Source: Falsiroseomonas algicola
GTDB taxonomy: Bacteria; Pseudomonadota; Alphaproteobacteria; Acetobacterales; Acetobacteraceae
Assembly: GCF_011040385.1 (NCBI RefSeq)
Contig: NZ_JAAIKB010000001.1
Span: 682,001-746,000 of the forward strand
DNA: 64,000 bases
Reading direction: 5' to 3'
Shown here: piece by piece, positions 8,699 to 17,623 of the stretch
Position numbering within the stretch: the first letter of the stretch is position 1
How the letters are laid out: each line of letters starts with the position of its first letter
Translations under genes and position numbers: made by a program
Notes under the pieces: model-generated
The model's input: the letters and a program-made list of their open reading frames with translations, nothing else
What the model was told of the DNA's origin: nothing
The model's database searches: none

Positions 8699-9933
8699 GG
8701 CAGTTCGGTGATGCGCGGCACGGCGGTGACGAGGCGCCCGCCAAAGCCGCCGCGGCGCAGGCTGCCCGCGATCTCGCCCGCGATGTTCCAGGGCAGGACG
8801 AGGATGTCGTCCAGCCCCATGGCCAGCAGCGCCTCCGGCGTCACCACCGGGATATGGCTGCCCGGCAGCAGCCTGCCCTGCTTGGCCGTGCTGCGATCCG
8901 CGACGGCGAGGATCGCGGGCGCCTTCACGCCGGCGGCGTTGAGCAGCGTGTTCCCCTTGGCCGCCGCGCCATAGGCACCGATGCGCCGCCCCTCCGCCGT
9001 CGCCGTCGCCAGCCAGTGCCGCAGCCCCGCCAGCACCTCCTGCACCCGCGCCTCGAAGCCCTGGTAGAAGGCGTCGCCATCGAGGCCCCGCGCCTTCTCC
9101 TCCGCCCTGACGGCCAGCACGGCATCGGAGGCGGCGGCCGGTGCCTGGCGCGCCATCACGCGGAGCGACCCTCCATGCGTCGGCAGCCGCTCCACATCCA
9201 CCACCGCCAGCCCGTGGCGCGCCAGCAGCGCCTCCATGCTCAGCAGCGACCAATAGGCGTAGTGCTCGTGGTAGATCGTGTCGAACTGCACGCCATCGAC
9301 CAGGTTGACCAGATGCGGGCATTCGATCGAGACCAGCCCGCGATCCCCCACCGCGATCGCCATGCCGGCCACGAAGTCGTTCACATCGGGCACATGCGCC
9401 AGCACGTTGTTGGCGACGACCAGGTCCGCCAGGCCCCGCCGCGCCACCAGATCCCGCGCGCTCTCGGCGCCGAAGAAGAAGACCTCGGTCGGCACCCCCG
9501 CCTCGTTCGCGATGGCGGCGACATTGGCGGCGGGCTCCACGCCGAGGCAGGGAATCCCGGCGGCGACGAAGTTGCGCAGCAGGTAGCCGTCATTGCTCGC
9601 CACCTCCACCACGAAGCTGTCCGGCCCCAGCGTCAGCCTTTCCGTCATGCCCGCGCAGAAACGCGCCGCGTGGTCGAGCCATGAGGAGGAGGCGGAGGAG
9701 AAATAGGCGTAGTCCGTGAAGATGCCGACGGCATCGACGATGGTGTCGAGCTGCACCAGCCGGCAGCCCTCGCACACCATGGCGCGCAGCGGGAAGACCG
9801 GCTCCGGCGCATCGGCGCGGTCCGGCGGCACGTAGGAATTGGCCACCGCCATGGTGCCGAGGTCGCAGAAGACGGCACCGAGCCGGGCGCCGCAGGCGCG
9901 GCAGGCGGTGATGCGCGTGGCGTTGCTGCTCAT
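8695..9933 (-). CDS. Sugar C-methyltransferase (NovU/TylC3-type, SAM-dependent)
   Basis: A 412-aa three-part methyltransferase. An N-terminal zinc-binding segment has paired cysteines (CRACG near residue 9 and MVCEGC). The central SAM fold has VVEVASNDGYLLRNF and LGVEPAANVA, followed by YHEHYAYWSL. A C-terminal Rossmann-like domain has GAYGAAAKGNTLLNAAG. This architecture is that of enzymes that add a methyl to a carbon of 4-keto nucleotide sugars (TylC3, NovU). It lies between rfbG and the epimerase, overlapping each by 4 bases, so a branched-chain deoxysugar is expected. The methylated carbon (C3 or C5) is not determinable here. Confidence 0.85.
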   Translation of the reverse strand: MSSNATRITACRACGARLGAVFCDLGTMAVANSYVPPDRADAPEPVFPLRAMVCEGCRLVQLDTIVDAVGIFTDYAYFSSASSSWLDHAARFCAGMTERLTLGPDSFVVEVASNDGYLLRNFVAAGIPCLGVEPAANVAAIANEAGVPTEVFFFGAESARDLVARRGLADLVVANNVLAHVPDVNDFVAGMAIAVGDRGLVSIECPHLVNLVDGVQFDTIYHEHYAYWSLLSMEALLARHGLAVVDVERLPTHGGSLRVMARQAPAAASDAVLAVRAEEKARGLDGDAFYQGFEARVQEVLAGLRHWLATATAEGRRIGAYGAAAKGNTLLNAAGVKAPAILAVADRSTAKQGRLLPGSHIPVVTPEALLAMGLDDILVLPWNIAGEIAGSLRRGGFGGRLVTAVPRITELP

Positions 9934-10985
9934 GCCGCCACCGCCTGCGGCGCGAAGGCCGCGCGGATCGCGGCATCGGTCACCGCGGCCATCGCCTCGC
10001 CGCGCTGCCAGGCGGCATACCAGGACGCGGTCGCGGCGATGGCGCGGGGCGTGTCCAGCAGCGGCGCCCAGCCCAGCGCGCGCCCGGCCAGCGAGGAATC
10101 CAGCGCCAGCCGCTTCGATTCCTCCATCACGGGGCCTTCCACCGCCTGCCAGTCCACGCGCATGCCCGTCGCCGTTTCCCAGTGTTGCAGCAGGCCGCGG
10201 ACGGACCATTCGCCATCCCGCGGGCCAAGGTTGATCGCGGCCGGCGCGCCGCCGGTTGCCAGTCGTTCCGCCAGCGTCAGGTAGCCCCGCAGCACGTCCA
10301 GCACATGCTGGAAGGGCCGCGTGGCATCCGGCCGCCGCAGCATCAGCGTCTTCCCCGCGACCATGGCGCGGACGAGGTCCGGCACCAGCCGCTCCGTGCC
10401 GAAATCTCCGCCGCCGATCACGTTGCCCGCGCGCGCCGTCGCGATCGGCGGCAATTCGTCCGCGAAGCTGCCGCGCCAGGACGCGACGGCGAGTTCCGCC
10501 GCGGCCTTGGAGGCGCTGTAGGGATCGATGCCGCCCAGCCGGTCCTCCTCCGTGAAGGCGCGGCCGGCGCTGTCATTCGCATAGACCTTGTCGGAGGTGA
10601 CGATGACCGCCGCGCGCAGCCCCGCCAGTCCCCGCATCGCCTCCAGCACCGCGACGGTGCCACCGAGGTTGGTGGCGAAGGTGCCCCTGGGGTCGCGATA
10701 GCCATCGCCGACGAAGGCCTGCGCCGCCAGGTGCAGCACCACCTCCGGCCGCGCGCCCCGCACCGCCTGCGCCACGGCGGCGGCATCGCGGATATCGATC
10801 CGGTGATCGGCCTCCAGCACGGGGCCGACCTCCATCGCCGCAAAGGCGGAGGGGCCGGGTCGCGGATCCAGCGCGATCCCCGTGACGCTGGCGCCCAGCA
10901 GGTGCAGCGCGCGGCACAGCCAGGATCCCTTGAAGCCCGTATGGCCGGTCACAAGAACGCGCCGGCCGCGCCAGAAATCACTCAC
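9930..10985 (-). CDS. rfbG: CDP-glucose 4,6-dehydratase
   Basis: An extended SDR of about 351 aa. RVLVTGHTGFKGSWLC is the hallmark of RfbG, followed by HLAAQAFVGDGYRDPRGTFATN, VTSDKVYAN and the catalytic DPYSASKAAAEL. It converts CDP-glucose to CDP-4-dehydro-6-deoxyglucose. Two adjacent GTG codons (10988 and 10985) could start it; the one at 10985 gives the GTGA overlap with rfbF that this operon uses throughout and is preferred. It is translated just after the cytidylyltransferase that supplies its substrate. Confidence 0.9.
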   Translation of the reverse strand: MSDFWRGRRVLVTGHTGFKGSWLCRALHLLGASVTGIALDPRPGPSAFAAMEVGPVLEADHRIDIRDAAAVAQAVRGARPEVVLHLAAQAFVGDGYRDPRGTFATNLGGTVAVLEAMRGLAGLRAAVIVTSDKVYANDSAGRAFTEEDRLGGIDPYSASKAAAELAVASWRGSFADELPPIATARAGNVIGGGDFGTERLVPDLVRAMVAGKTLMLRRPDATRPFQHVLDVLRGYLTLAERLATGGAPAAINLGPRDGEWSVRGLLQHWETATGMRVDWQAVEGPVMEESKRLALDSSLAGRALGWAPLLDTPRAIAATASWYAAWQRGEAMAAVTDAAIRAAFAPQAVAA

Positions 10986-11752
10986 CACACTCTCCAGGGC
11001 GCCGTGCCGGAGGCCCAGAGGCGCTCCAGCAGGTCGCGGTCACGCATCGTATCCATGGGCTGCCAGAAGCCGGGATGGTCGAAGGCGCGCAACTGCCCCT
11101 CCCGCGCCAGGCCCCGCAGCGGTTCCTGCTCCCACACCGTCTCGTCGCCCTCGATCCGGTCGATGACCAGCGGCGAGAGGATGAAGAAGCCACCATTGAT
11201 GGAGCCGCCATCGCCCGGCGGCTTCTCCGTGAAGGCCGTCACGCGGTCCCCTTGCCGTTCCAGCGCGCCGAAGCGCCCGGGCGGCGCCACGGCCGTCACG
11301 GTCGCCAGCCGCCCATGCGCGCGATGGAAGGCGATGGAGGCGCCGACATCCACATCGCCCACGCCATCGCCATAGGTCATGCAGAAGGCGTCCTCGTCCC
11401 GCAGCAGATGCGCCACGCGCTTGAGCCGGCCGCCGGTCTGCGTCTCCTCCCCGGTATCGACCAGGGTCACGCGCCAGGGCATGTCCGCGGGGCGCAGCAC
11501 ATCGACGGCGCCACTGGCCAGGTCGATCGCGATGTCGCTGGCGTGCAGCCGGTAGTTCAGGAAGAACTCCTTGATCTGCCAGCCCTTGTAGCCAAGGCAG
11601 ATGATGAAGTCCTGCACCCCATGCGCGGCGTAGATCTGCATGATGTGCCACAGGATCGGCCGCCCGCCGATCTCCACCATCGGCTTCGGCCGCGTCGTCG
11701 TCTCCTCCGCCAGCCGAGTGCCGCGCCCGCCCGCCAGGATCACCGCCTTCAT
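10982..11752 (-). CDS. rfbF: Glucose-1-phosphate cytidylyltransferase
   Basis: A 256-aa nucleotidyltransferase beginning MKAVILAGGRGTRLAEET, with KPMVEIGGRPILWHIM, the RfbF-specific LGYKGWQIKEFFLNY, YGDGVGDVDV and GGFFILSP. It makes CDP-glucose from CTP and glucose-1-phosphate, the first step of the CDP-deoxysugar route. It overlaps the glycosyltransferase gene upstream by 4 bases and rfbG downstream by 4 bases. Confidence 0.93.
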   Translation of the reverse strand: MKAVILAGGRGTRLAEETTTRPKPMVEIGGRPILWHIMQIYAAHGVQDFIICLGYKGWQIKEFFLNYRLHASDIAIDLASGAVDVLRPADMPWRVTLVDTGEETQTGGRLKRVAHLLRDEDAFCMTYGDGVGDVDVGASIAFHRAHGRLATVTAVAPPGRFGALERQGDRVTAFTEKPPGDGGSINGGFFILSPLVIDRIEGDETVWEQEPLRGLAREGQLRAFDHPGFWQPMDTMRDRDLLERLWASGTAPWRVW

Positions 11753-14139
11753 CGCGACGCGACCTCATGCGCCTTCGCGTAGAACAGGTCCACGAAGCGC
11801 TGCTGCTGGCCGAGCGGGTTGCGCCGGATCATCGGGCGCAAGCCGTGGCGCAATTCACGCCGACGCGCGCGGTCCCGCGCCAGCGCCTCCGCCTTCGCGA
11901 CGTACTCCTCCAGGCTGAAGGCCGCGAGGTCGCCGACGCCGGCATTGCTGAGGTTGGAATAGGCGAGGCGCTCCGGGAAGCCGGCGCCCACCAGGCTGAT
12001 GGTCGGCACGCCCATCCACAGCGCCTCGCAGGTCGTCGTGCCGCCGACATGCGGCAGGCTGTCGAGCGCGATGTCCATGGTGTTGTAGTAGGGAAGATGC
12101 TTGCCGCGCACGCCGACGAAATCGAGCCGCGTCGGATCCACGTCCCGCCGCGCGAAGGCAAGGCGCGCATTGTCCATGAAGGCCATGCCCGAGGCTTCCG
12201 GCCGCACGAAGAGGAAGCGGGAGCGCGGCACCGCGCGCAGCACCGCCGCCCAGGCATCGAGGCAGGCGGTCGTCATCTTGTAGGGGTTGTTGGCGGTGCC
12301 GAAGGTGATGCAATTGTTGCGCTCCTCCGGCAGCCCGTCATGGATCGGCTGGTCGTTGAAGCCGAGCCGCCCGAGCACCACCCAGCTTTCCGGCATCTCG
12401 AAGGGCTGCTCGATCAGCAGGCGCGGGTCTTCCGGCTTGATGTAGGGGTCGACCAGCACGTAGTCGATCTGCTCCAGCCCCGCGGAATGGGGATAGGCCA
12501 GCCAGCTGGCGCCGATGCGGGCGGGCCGATGCGCCATCACCTCCAGCTTGTTCATCGCCGTGCTGCCGCCGAGTTCGAACAGGATGTCGAGCCCATCGCG
12601 CGCGATGCCCTCCGCCACCTGCGCGTCGGGCTGGCGCGGCCACCAGCGGAAGCCGGCCGCCTTGCGCTCCATGATCTCCTGCACCCGGTCGCGCTCGCCC
12701 TCGTAGAAGGAGTAGCAGAAGACCTCGACCTTGTCGGGATCGTGCAGTTCGATGAGCGGCAGCGCGAAGTAGCTGACGGGATGGTTGCGCAGGTCGCTCG
12801 ACATGAACCCGATGCGCAGCTTCCGCCCGGTGGCCAGCGCAGGTGTCGCGGGCAGCGCGACGGCCCTGATCTTCGCCGAGGCGCGACGCCCCCAGGCCCG
12901 GTGCCATTCGACGATGTCGATGCGGTCCTGCAGCGTCTCCACCTGGCCAAGCTCGTAATGGACGGCGGAATGGCGCCCCTCTGCCAGCCAATGCGGCAGC
13001 AGCGCAGAAACCGGGCCCGTCGCGGCCAGGCGGTCCTCATCCAGCACGCGCTGGAACACGGTCCGCAGCCCGCGCGCCAGCCGCGCCATGCGGTCGGGAT
13101 GCTTCTCCAGCAGCCCCTGGGCGATGCGGTAGGCTTCCTCGAGATGCGCGACCTCATCGTCGTAGCGGCTGCGGCTGAGGCTTTCCATCAGCGCCTCGGC
13201 GGCCTCCCAACTCGCGGGGTTCGCCTCCACCGCGCGCCGCAGCGCCTCATTCGCCGCGCGGCGATTGCCGTCGCCATGCAGCCGCGCCAGCGCCAGGTTC
13301 GCACTCAGGTCGCCTGGATTGGCGGCGATGGTCCGCTCCAGCGCCTGCTTCGCATCCTCGATGCGGCCGAGCTGCATCTGCAGCCGCGCGGCCAGCACCT
13401 CCGCCGCCTGGTCGCCGGGCCGCGCCGCGCGCGCCTTCTCGACCACGGCAAGCGCGCGCTCGTGCTCGCCCAGCTCGATCAGGAGGTTGGTCAGCAGCGA
13501 CGCCACGTCGCGGTCGCGCGGTTCGATGGCGAAGGCCTTCTCCAGGCTCGCCCGCGCCCCGTCGCGATCGCCCAGCGCCCGCAGGCAGCGGCCATGCAGG
13601 CGCCAGAGCTCCGCATTGCGCGGCTCGATCTTCAGCCCGCCGGCGAAGGCCGCCGCCGCCCCGGCATAGTCGCCCTTCAGCTCCAGCGTATTGCCGATGT
13701 TCTGCCAGGGGGAGAGGTTGCGCGGCTCCAGCCTGCGCGCCGTCTCCAGCATCGCCAGCGCCTCATCCAGCCGCCCCGCGCGCTTCAGCAGCACGCCGAG
13801 CAGGTTGGCCAGGGCGAAATCCTTGGGCTTGCGCGCCTGCACCGGCGCCACCAGCGCGACCGCCTCCTCATGCCGCTTCAGCGCGCTGAGCGACAGCGCA
13901 TGGGGCGTCGCCAGGGCCTGGGCGGAGGCACCTGCCGCGACGGCGCGCGCAAAGGCCTCCACCGCCTCCTCATGCCGGTTCCACTGCGCCAGCAGCGCCG
14001 CGAGCTGCTGCCAGGCCATGGCATTGCCAGGCTGGTCGCGCAGCCGGAGCCGCAGGGCGGCCTCAGCCACCTGTGGGTCCGGCGCGGCAGGCACGGGCTT
14101 CGGCCGGGGGGCGGGGCGCTGCATGGCGGGGCGAGGCAT
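11749..14139 (-). CDS. TPR-containing GT41 (SPINDLY/OGT-type) glycosyltransferase
   Basis: A 796-aa protein. Roughly residues 20-350 are tetratricopeptide repeats, for example LANLLGVLLKRAGRLDEALAM and PWQNIGNTLELKGDYAGAAA (read in pieces). The C-terminal half is the GT41 catalytic region, with RIGFMSSDLRNHPVSYFALP, DILFELGGSTAMNKLEVMAHRPARIG, NNCITFGTANNPYKMT and PHVGGTTTCEALWMGVPTISL (all in segments). Bacterial members glycosylate proteins such as flagellins and adhesins on Ser/Thr. As first gene of the CDP-deoxysugar operon (4-base overlap with rfbF) it is the candidate enzyme that uses the sugar. A 6-bp inverted repeat (CGGTCG...CGACCG, 14143-14160) lies just above the start. Confidence 0.85.
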   Translation of the reverse strand: MPRPAMQRPAPRPKPVPAAPDPQVAEAALRLRLRDQPGNAMAWQQLAALLAQWNRHEEAVEAFARAVAAGASAQALATPHALSLSALKRHEEAVALVAPVQARKPKDFALANLLGVLLKRAGRLDEALAMLETARRLEPRNLSPWQNIGNTLELKGDYAGAAAAFAGGLKIEPRNAELWRLHGRCLRALGDRDGARASLEKAFAIEPRDRDVASLLTNLLIELGEHERALAVVEKARAARPGDQAAEVLAARLQMQLGRIEDAKQALERTIAANPGDLSANLALARLHGDGNRRAANEALRRAVEANPASWEAAEALMESLSRSRYDDEVAHLEEAYRIAQGLLEKHPDRMARLARGLRTVFQRVLDEDRLAATGPVSALLPHWLAEGRHSAVHYELGQVETLQDRIDIVEWHRAWGRRASAKIRAVALPATPALATGRKLRIGFMSSDLRNHPVSYFALPLIELHDPDKVEVFCYSFYEGERDRVQEIMERKAAGFRWWPRQPDAQVAEGIARDGLDILFELGGSTAMNKLEVMAHRPARIGASWLAYPHSAGLEQIDYVLVDPYIKPEDPRLLIEQPFEMPESWVVLGRLGFNDQPIHDGLPEERNNCITFGTANNPYKMTTACLDAWAAVLRAVPRSRFLFVRPEASGMAFMDNARLAFARRDVDPTRLDFVGVRGKHLPYYNTMDIALDSLPHVGGTTTCEALWMGVPTISLVGAGFPERLAYSNLSNAGVGDLAAFSLEEYVAKAEALARDRARRRELRHGLRPMIRRNPLGQQQRFVDLFYAKAHEVASR

Positions 14140-14223
14140 GACCGGTCGATGGAGCGACCGACCACCGGCACCCCTACCTCGGGTTGCCTATCACGTTTCC
14201 TTGTCCCGGCCCAGGCGGGGCCC

Positions 14224-15813
14224 TCAGGCTCCGCCGGCCCATCCCCGGCCGGGCACCGCCGCCAGCAACTCGCGCGAATAGGGGTGGCTCGGCGCGGTCA
14301 GCAGCGTCTCCGCGGGCCCTTCCTCCACCACCTCCCCGCGCTGCATGATCGCGACGCGGTCGCAGACCTGCGCCGCCACGCGCAGATCATGCGTGATGAA
14401 GACCATGGACAGGCCGAGCTTCCGGCGCAGCCCCGCCAGCAGGTCCAGCACCTGGGCCTGCACCGACAGATCCAGCGCCGAGACCGGTTCATCCGCCACC
14501 AGCACATCCGGCTCCAGCGCCAGGGCGCGGGCCAGGCCGATGCGCTGCCGCTGCCCGCCGCTGAATTCATGCGGGAAACGGTCGATTGCCGCGGGGTCGA
14601 GGCCCACGAGCCGGAACAGGTCCCGCGCCCGTTCCTTCAGGTCGGCCCCACGGACACCCCGCATCGCGATCCCCTGCGTCACCAGGTCGCCGACCCGCCG
14701 GCGCGGGTTGAGCGAGGTGAAGGGGTCCTGGAACACCATCTGGATGCGGCCTGTCTGCGCCCGCCAGGCGCTGCCGCTGAGCCGCGTGATGTCCGTTTCC
14801 AGCACGCGGATCGCGCCCTGCTCGGGCTCCACCAGCTTGACCAGGCAGCGCGCCAGCGTGGATTTGCCTGACCCGCTTTCGCCGACGACCCCCAGCGTGG
14901 TGCCGCGGCGCAAGGTGAGCGAGACGTCCTTCAGCGCCGCCACCGTGCGGCCGCGGCGGCGATAGGTCTTGTGCACGCCCTCCACCCGCAGCACCGGTGC
15001 CGCGCTGCTGGGCTGGTAGGGCGGCGGGCGCAGCGCCGGCATGGCGGCGATCAGCGCCTGGCTGTAGGGGTGGCGCGGCTGATTCAGGATGGCCTGCGCG
15101 TCACCCTGCTCCACCACCTCCCCCTGCCGCATCACGGCGATGCGCGTCGCCACTTCCGCCACCACGCCGAAATCATGGGTGATGAACATCACCCCCATGC
15201 CGCGCCGCGCCTGCAGGTCCCGGATCAGCGCCAGGATCTGCGCCTGGGTCGTGACATCCAGCGCCGTCGTGGGTTCATCCGCGATCAGCAGGGCGGGCTC
15301 CAGCGCCATGGCCATGGCGATGACGCAGCGCTGCCGCTGGCCGCCGGAGAGTTCATGTGGATAGGCGCGCGCGATCTGCCGCGGCTCCGGCAGGCGCATC
15401 GTCTCCAGCAGGTCCAGCACGCGATCCGCGATCTCCGCCCGGTCGAGCGTGGTGTGGATGCGGAAGACCTCCGCGACCTGGGACCCCACGGTGTGCAGCG
15501 GGTTCAGCGCCGTCATCGGATCCTGGAACACCATGCCGATGCGCTTGCCGCTGATGCGGCGGAGTTCAGGCAGGGAGAGCGTCAGAAGATCCTGCCCCTC
15601 GAACAGGATTCGCCCGGCGCTGGCGCGCACCCCGGGCGGCAGCAGGCCCAGGATGGCGGCGGCGGTCAGCGACTTGCCGGACCCGCTTTCGCCGACCACG
15701 CAGAAGACCTCCCCCCGGTCGATGGAGAAGGACACGTGCTTCGCCGCGTGTTCGCGATCCGCGCCGCGCGGCAGGGCGATGGACAGGTTCTCGATGGACA
15801 GCAGCGCGGTCAT
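14224..15813 (-). CDS. Peptide-type ABC importer, fused double ATPase (GsiA/YejF-like)
   Basis: A 529-aa protein holding two complete ATPase domains in tandem. Domain 1 has GESGSGKSL near residue 41, LSGGQRQRC and [12 protein letters not shown]. Domain 2 has GESGSGKST near residue 312, [10 protein letters not shown] and [12 protein letters not shown]. It is a single-chain equivalent of DppD plus DppF, as in GsiA or YejF. It is the last gene of a five-gene operon (monooxygenase, receptor, two permeases, ATPase) and overlaps the permease gene by 4 bases. Confidence 0.9.
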   Translation of the reverse strand: MTALLSIENLSIALPRGADREHAAKHVSFSIDRGEVFCVVGESGSGKSLTAAAILGLLPPGVRASAGRILFEGQDLLTLSLPELRRISGKRIGMVFQDPMTALNPLHTVGSQVAEVFRIHTTLDRAEIADRVLDLLETMRLPEPRQIARAYPHELSGGQRQRCVIAMAMALEPALLIADEPTTALDVTTQAQILALIRDLQARRGMGVMFITHDFGVVAEVATRIAVMRQGEVVEQGDAQAILNQPRHPYSQALIAAMPALRPPPYQPSSAAPVLRVEGVHKTYRRRGRTVAALKDVSLTLRRGTTLGVVGESGSGKSTLARCLVKLVEPEQGAIRVLETDITRLSGSAWRAQTGRIQMVFQDPFTSLNPRRRVGDLVTQGIAMRGVRGADLKERARDLFRLVGLDPAAIDRFPHEFSGGQRQRIGLARALALEPDVLVADEPVSALDLSVQAQVLDLLAGLRRKLGLSMVFITHDLRVAAQVCDRVAIMQRGEVVEEGPAETLLTAPSHPYSRELLAAVPGRGWAGGA

Positions 15814-16640
15814 CGCCGGCCGAGCCTCGGGTTCAGCAGGTCATTCACCCCCTGACCCACCAGGGAGATGGCCAGGACCGTGACGATGATGGCGAGCCCC
15901 GGCAGCGCCGCCACATACCAGGCGCTGCGCAGCACGCGCCGCCCATCCCCGATGAGGTTGCCCCAGGAGGCGATGTTCGGGTCCGACAGGCCGAGGAAGG
16001 CCAGCGCGCTTTCCTGCAGGATGGCGAGTGCCATCACCACGCTGACATAGACGATGACGGGCGGCAGGGCGCTGGGCAGGATCTCCAGGAAGATGATGCG
16101 CGCATGCGGCATGCCGAGCGTGCGGCAACTCTGCACGAAGTCGCGCGACCGCAAAGTCAGGAACTCCGCCCGCGTCAGCCGCGCCGGCGCGGTCCAGGAC
16201 ACGGCGCCGATGACCAGCGCCAGCGTCGTCACCTCCGACCCGAAGATGACGACCAGCATCAGAAGCAGGATGAAGCTCGGCACCGTCTGGAAGGCTTCCG
16301 TCAGCCGCATCAGCGCGGCGTCGGTGGCACCGCCGAAATAGCCGGAGACGGCGCCGACCAGGATGCCGATGCCGATGGCGATGCCGGTGGCGACGACGCC
16401 GACGAGCAGCGAGACGCGCGCGCCATGGAAGATCTGCGCGGCGATGTCGCGGCCGACGCTGTCGGTGCCGAGCGGCAGGCCTTCCTCCGTGAAGGGCGGC
16501 GTCAGCGGTGCGCCGGCGAGCGAGAGCGGGTCATCCGGGAACAGCCAGCCCGCGCTGACCGCCATGCCGATGACCATCAGCAGCAGCACAAGACCGATGA
16601 GGGCGGCGGAGGAGGAAGCGTAGCGGCGAAGTGCGCGCAT
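15810..16640 (-). CDS. Peptide-type ABC importer permease, DppC-like
   Basis: A 276-aa inner-membrane permease with an N-terminal helix after MRALRRYASSSAALIG, the periplasmic LGTDSVGRDIAAQIFHGARVS landmark (in two pieces), the EAA-type loop SCRTLGMPHARIIFLEILPSA, and a C-terminal tail [13 protein letters not shown]. An upstream in-frame ATG at 16658 exists, but the ATG at 16640 has a purine-rich GGGGG stretch about 9 bases before it and lies just after the partner permease's stop, so it is preferred. Forms the channel with the next gene upstream. Confidence 0.87.
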   Translation of the reverse strand: MRALRRYASSSAALIGLVLLLMVIGMAVSAGWLFPDDPLSLAGAPLTPPFTEEGLPLGTDSVGRDIAAQIFHGARVSLLVGVVATGIAIGIGILVGAVSGYFGGATDAALMRLTEAFQTVPSFILLLMLVVIFGSEVTTLALVIGAVSWTAPARLTRAEFLTLRSRDFVQSCRTLGMPHARIIFLEILPSALPPVIVYVSVVMALAILQESALAFLGLSDPNIASWGNLIGDGRRVLRSAWYVAALPGLAIIVTVLAISLVGQGVNDLLNPRLGRR

Positions 16641-16644
16641 GCGG

Positions 16645-17622
16645 TCAGGCCCCCACATCGATGCGGGGGTCGAGCTTCGCGTAGATGATGTCGATCACCA
16701 GGTTCACGACGATGACGAGGACCGAGGACATGACGGTGATGCCGAGCAGCATGTTGAGGTCCCGCTGCACCACCGCTTCCTGCGCCAGGCGCCCGAGGCC
16801 CGGGAGCGAGAAGACGCTCTCCACCACCACCGCGCCGCCGAGCATGGAGGAGGCCTGAAGGCCCGCAATGGTCACCATCGGCAGCAGCGCGTTGCGCAGC
16901 GCATGGCGGAACAGCACGGCGCGTTCCTGCAACCCCTTGGCGCGGGCCGTGCGCATGAAGTCCAGCGTCATCACCTCCAGCATCGCGGTCCGCATCACCC
17001 GCAGATAGACCGCGAAGAAGATCAGCCCGAGGGTGAGCGCCGGCATCACCAGGTGCTTCGCCATGTCGAGCATCAAGGCGAGCCCCGTATGCCCCGCGCG
17101 GAGGTCGGAGATGCCGCCCGCCGGCAGCCAGCCCAGCGTGACGGCGAACAACACGATGGCCATGAGGCCGAACCAGAAGCTCGGCATGGAATAGACCAGC
17201 ATGCCGAGCACGGAGATGATGGTGTCCGGCCAGCGATGCACGTAGCGCGCGGCGATGACGCCGACGACGCAGCCCGCCGTGAAGGCCATGGCCATCGACG
17301 TCACCATCAGCACCACCGTCACCGGCAGGCGTTCCAGGATGAGCGCCAGGACGGGCGTGCCATAGGCGACGGACAGGCCGAGGTCGAGTGTGACGAGGCG
17401 GCCCAGATAGCCCGTGAACTGGGCGACAACGCTGCCGTCCAGCCCGTAATAGCTGCGCAGCAGCTTGCTCAGCGTGTCGTCGCTGGTGCCCATCTGGCCG
17501 ATCAGCGCATCCACCGCATCGCCCGGCGCCAGTTGCAGCAGGAAGAACAGCACCGCCAGGATGATGCCGAGGCACGGGATGCTCAGCGACAGCCGGCGCA
17601 GCACCAGGCGGAGGATGCGCAT
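16645..17622 (-). CDS. Peptide-type ABC importer permease, DppB-like
   Basis: A DppB/GsiC-family permease of about 325 aa beginning MRILRLVLRRLSLSIPCLG. It has LAPGDAVDAL, the LGLSVAYGTPVLALI periplasmic segment, the EAA loop TARAKGLQERAVLFRHALRNALLP (in pieces), and GGAVVVESVFSLPGLGRL near the end. The start at 17622 falls 1 base after the receptor stop (TGAGATG). A longer in-frame start at 17685 would overlap the receptor gene and lacks family support. Confidence 0.87.
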   Translation of the reverse strand: MRILRLVLRRLSLSIPCLGIILAVLFFLLQLAPGDAVDALIGQMGTSDDTLSKLLRSYYGLDGSVVAQFTGYLGRLVTLDLGLSVAYGTPVLALILERLPVTVVLMVTSMAMAFTAGCVVGVIAARYVHRWPDTIISVLGMLVYSMPSFWFGLMAIVLFAVTLGWLPAGGISDLRAGHTGLALMLDMAKHLVMPALTLGLIFFAVYLRVMRTAMLEVMTLDFMRTARAKGLQERAVLFRHALRNALLPMVTIAGLQASSMLGGAVVVESVFSLPGLGRLAQEAVVQRDLNMLLGITVMSSVLVIVVNLVIDIIYAKLDPRIDVGA

Positions 17623-17623
17623 C

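Noticed and set aside
11767-14871. An open frame of about 1,030 codons on the plus strand across the GT41 gene and the next ATPase
   Set aside because: Spans two recognised minus-strand genes and their gap; composition is that of an antisense shadow.
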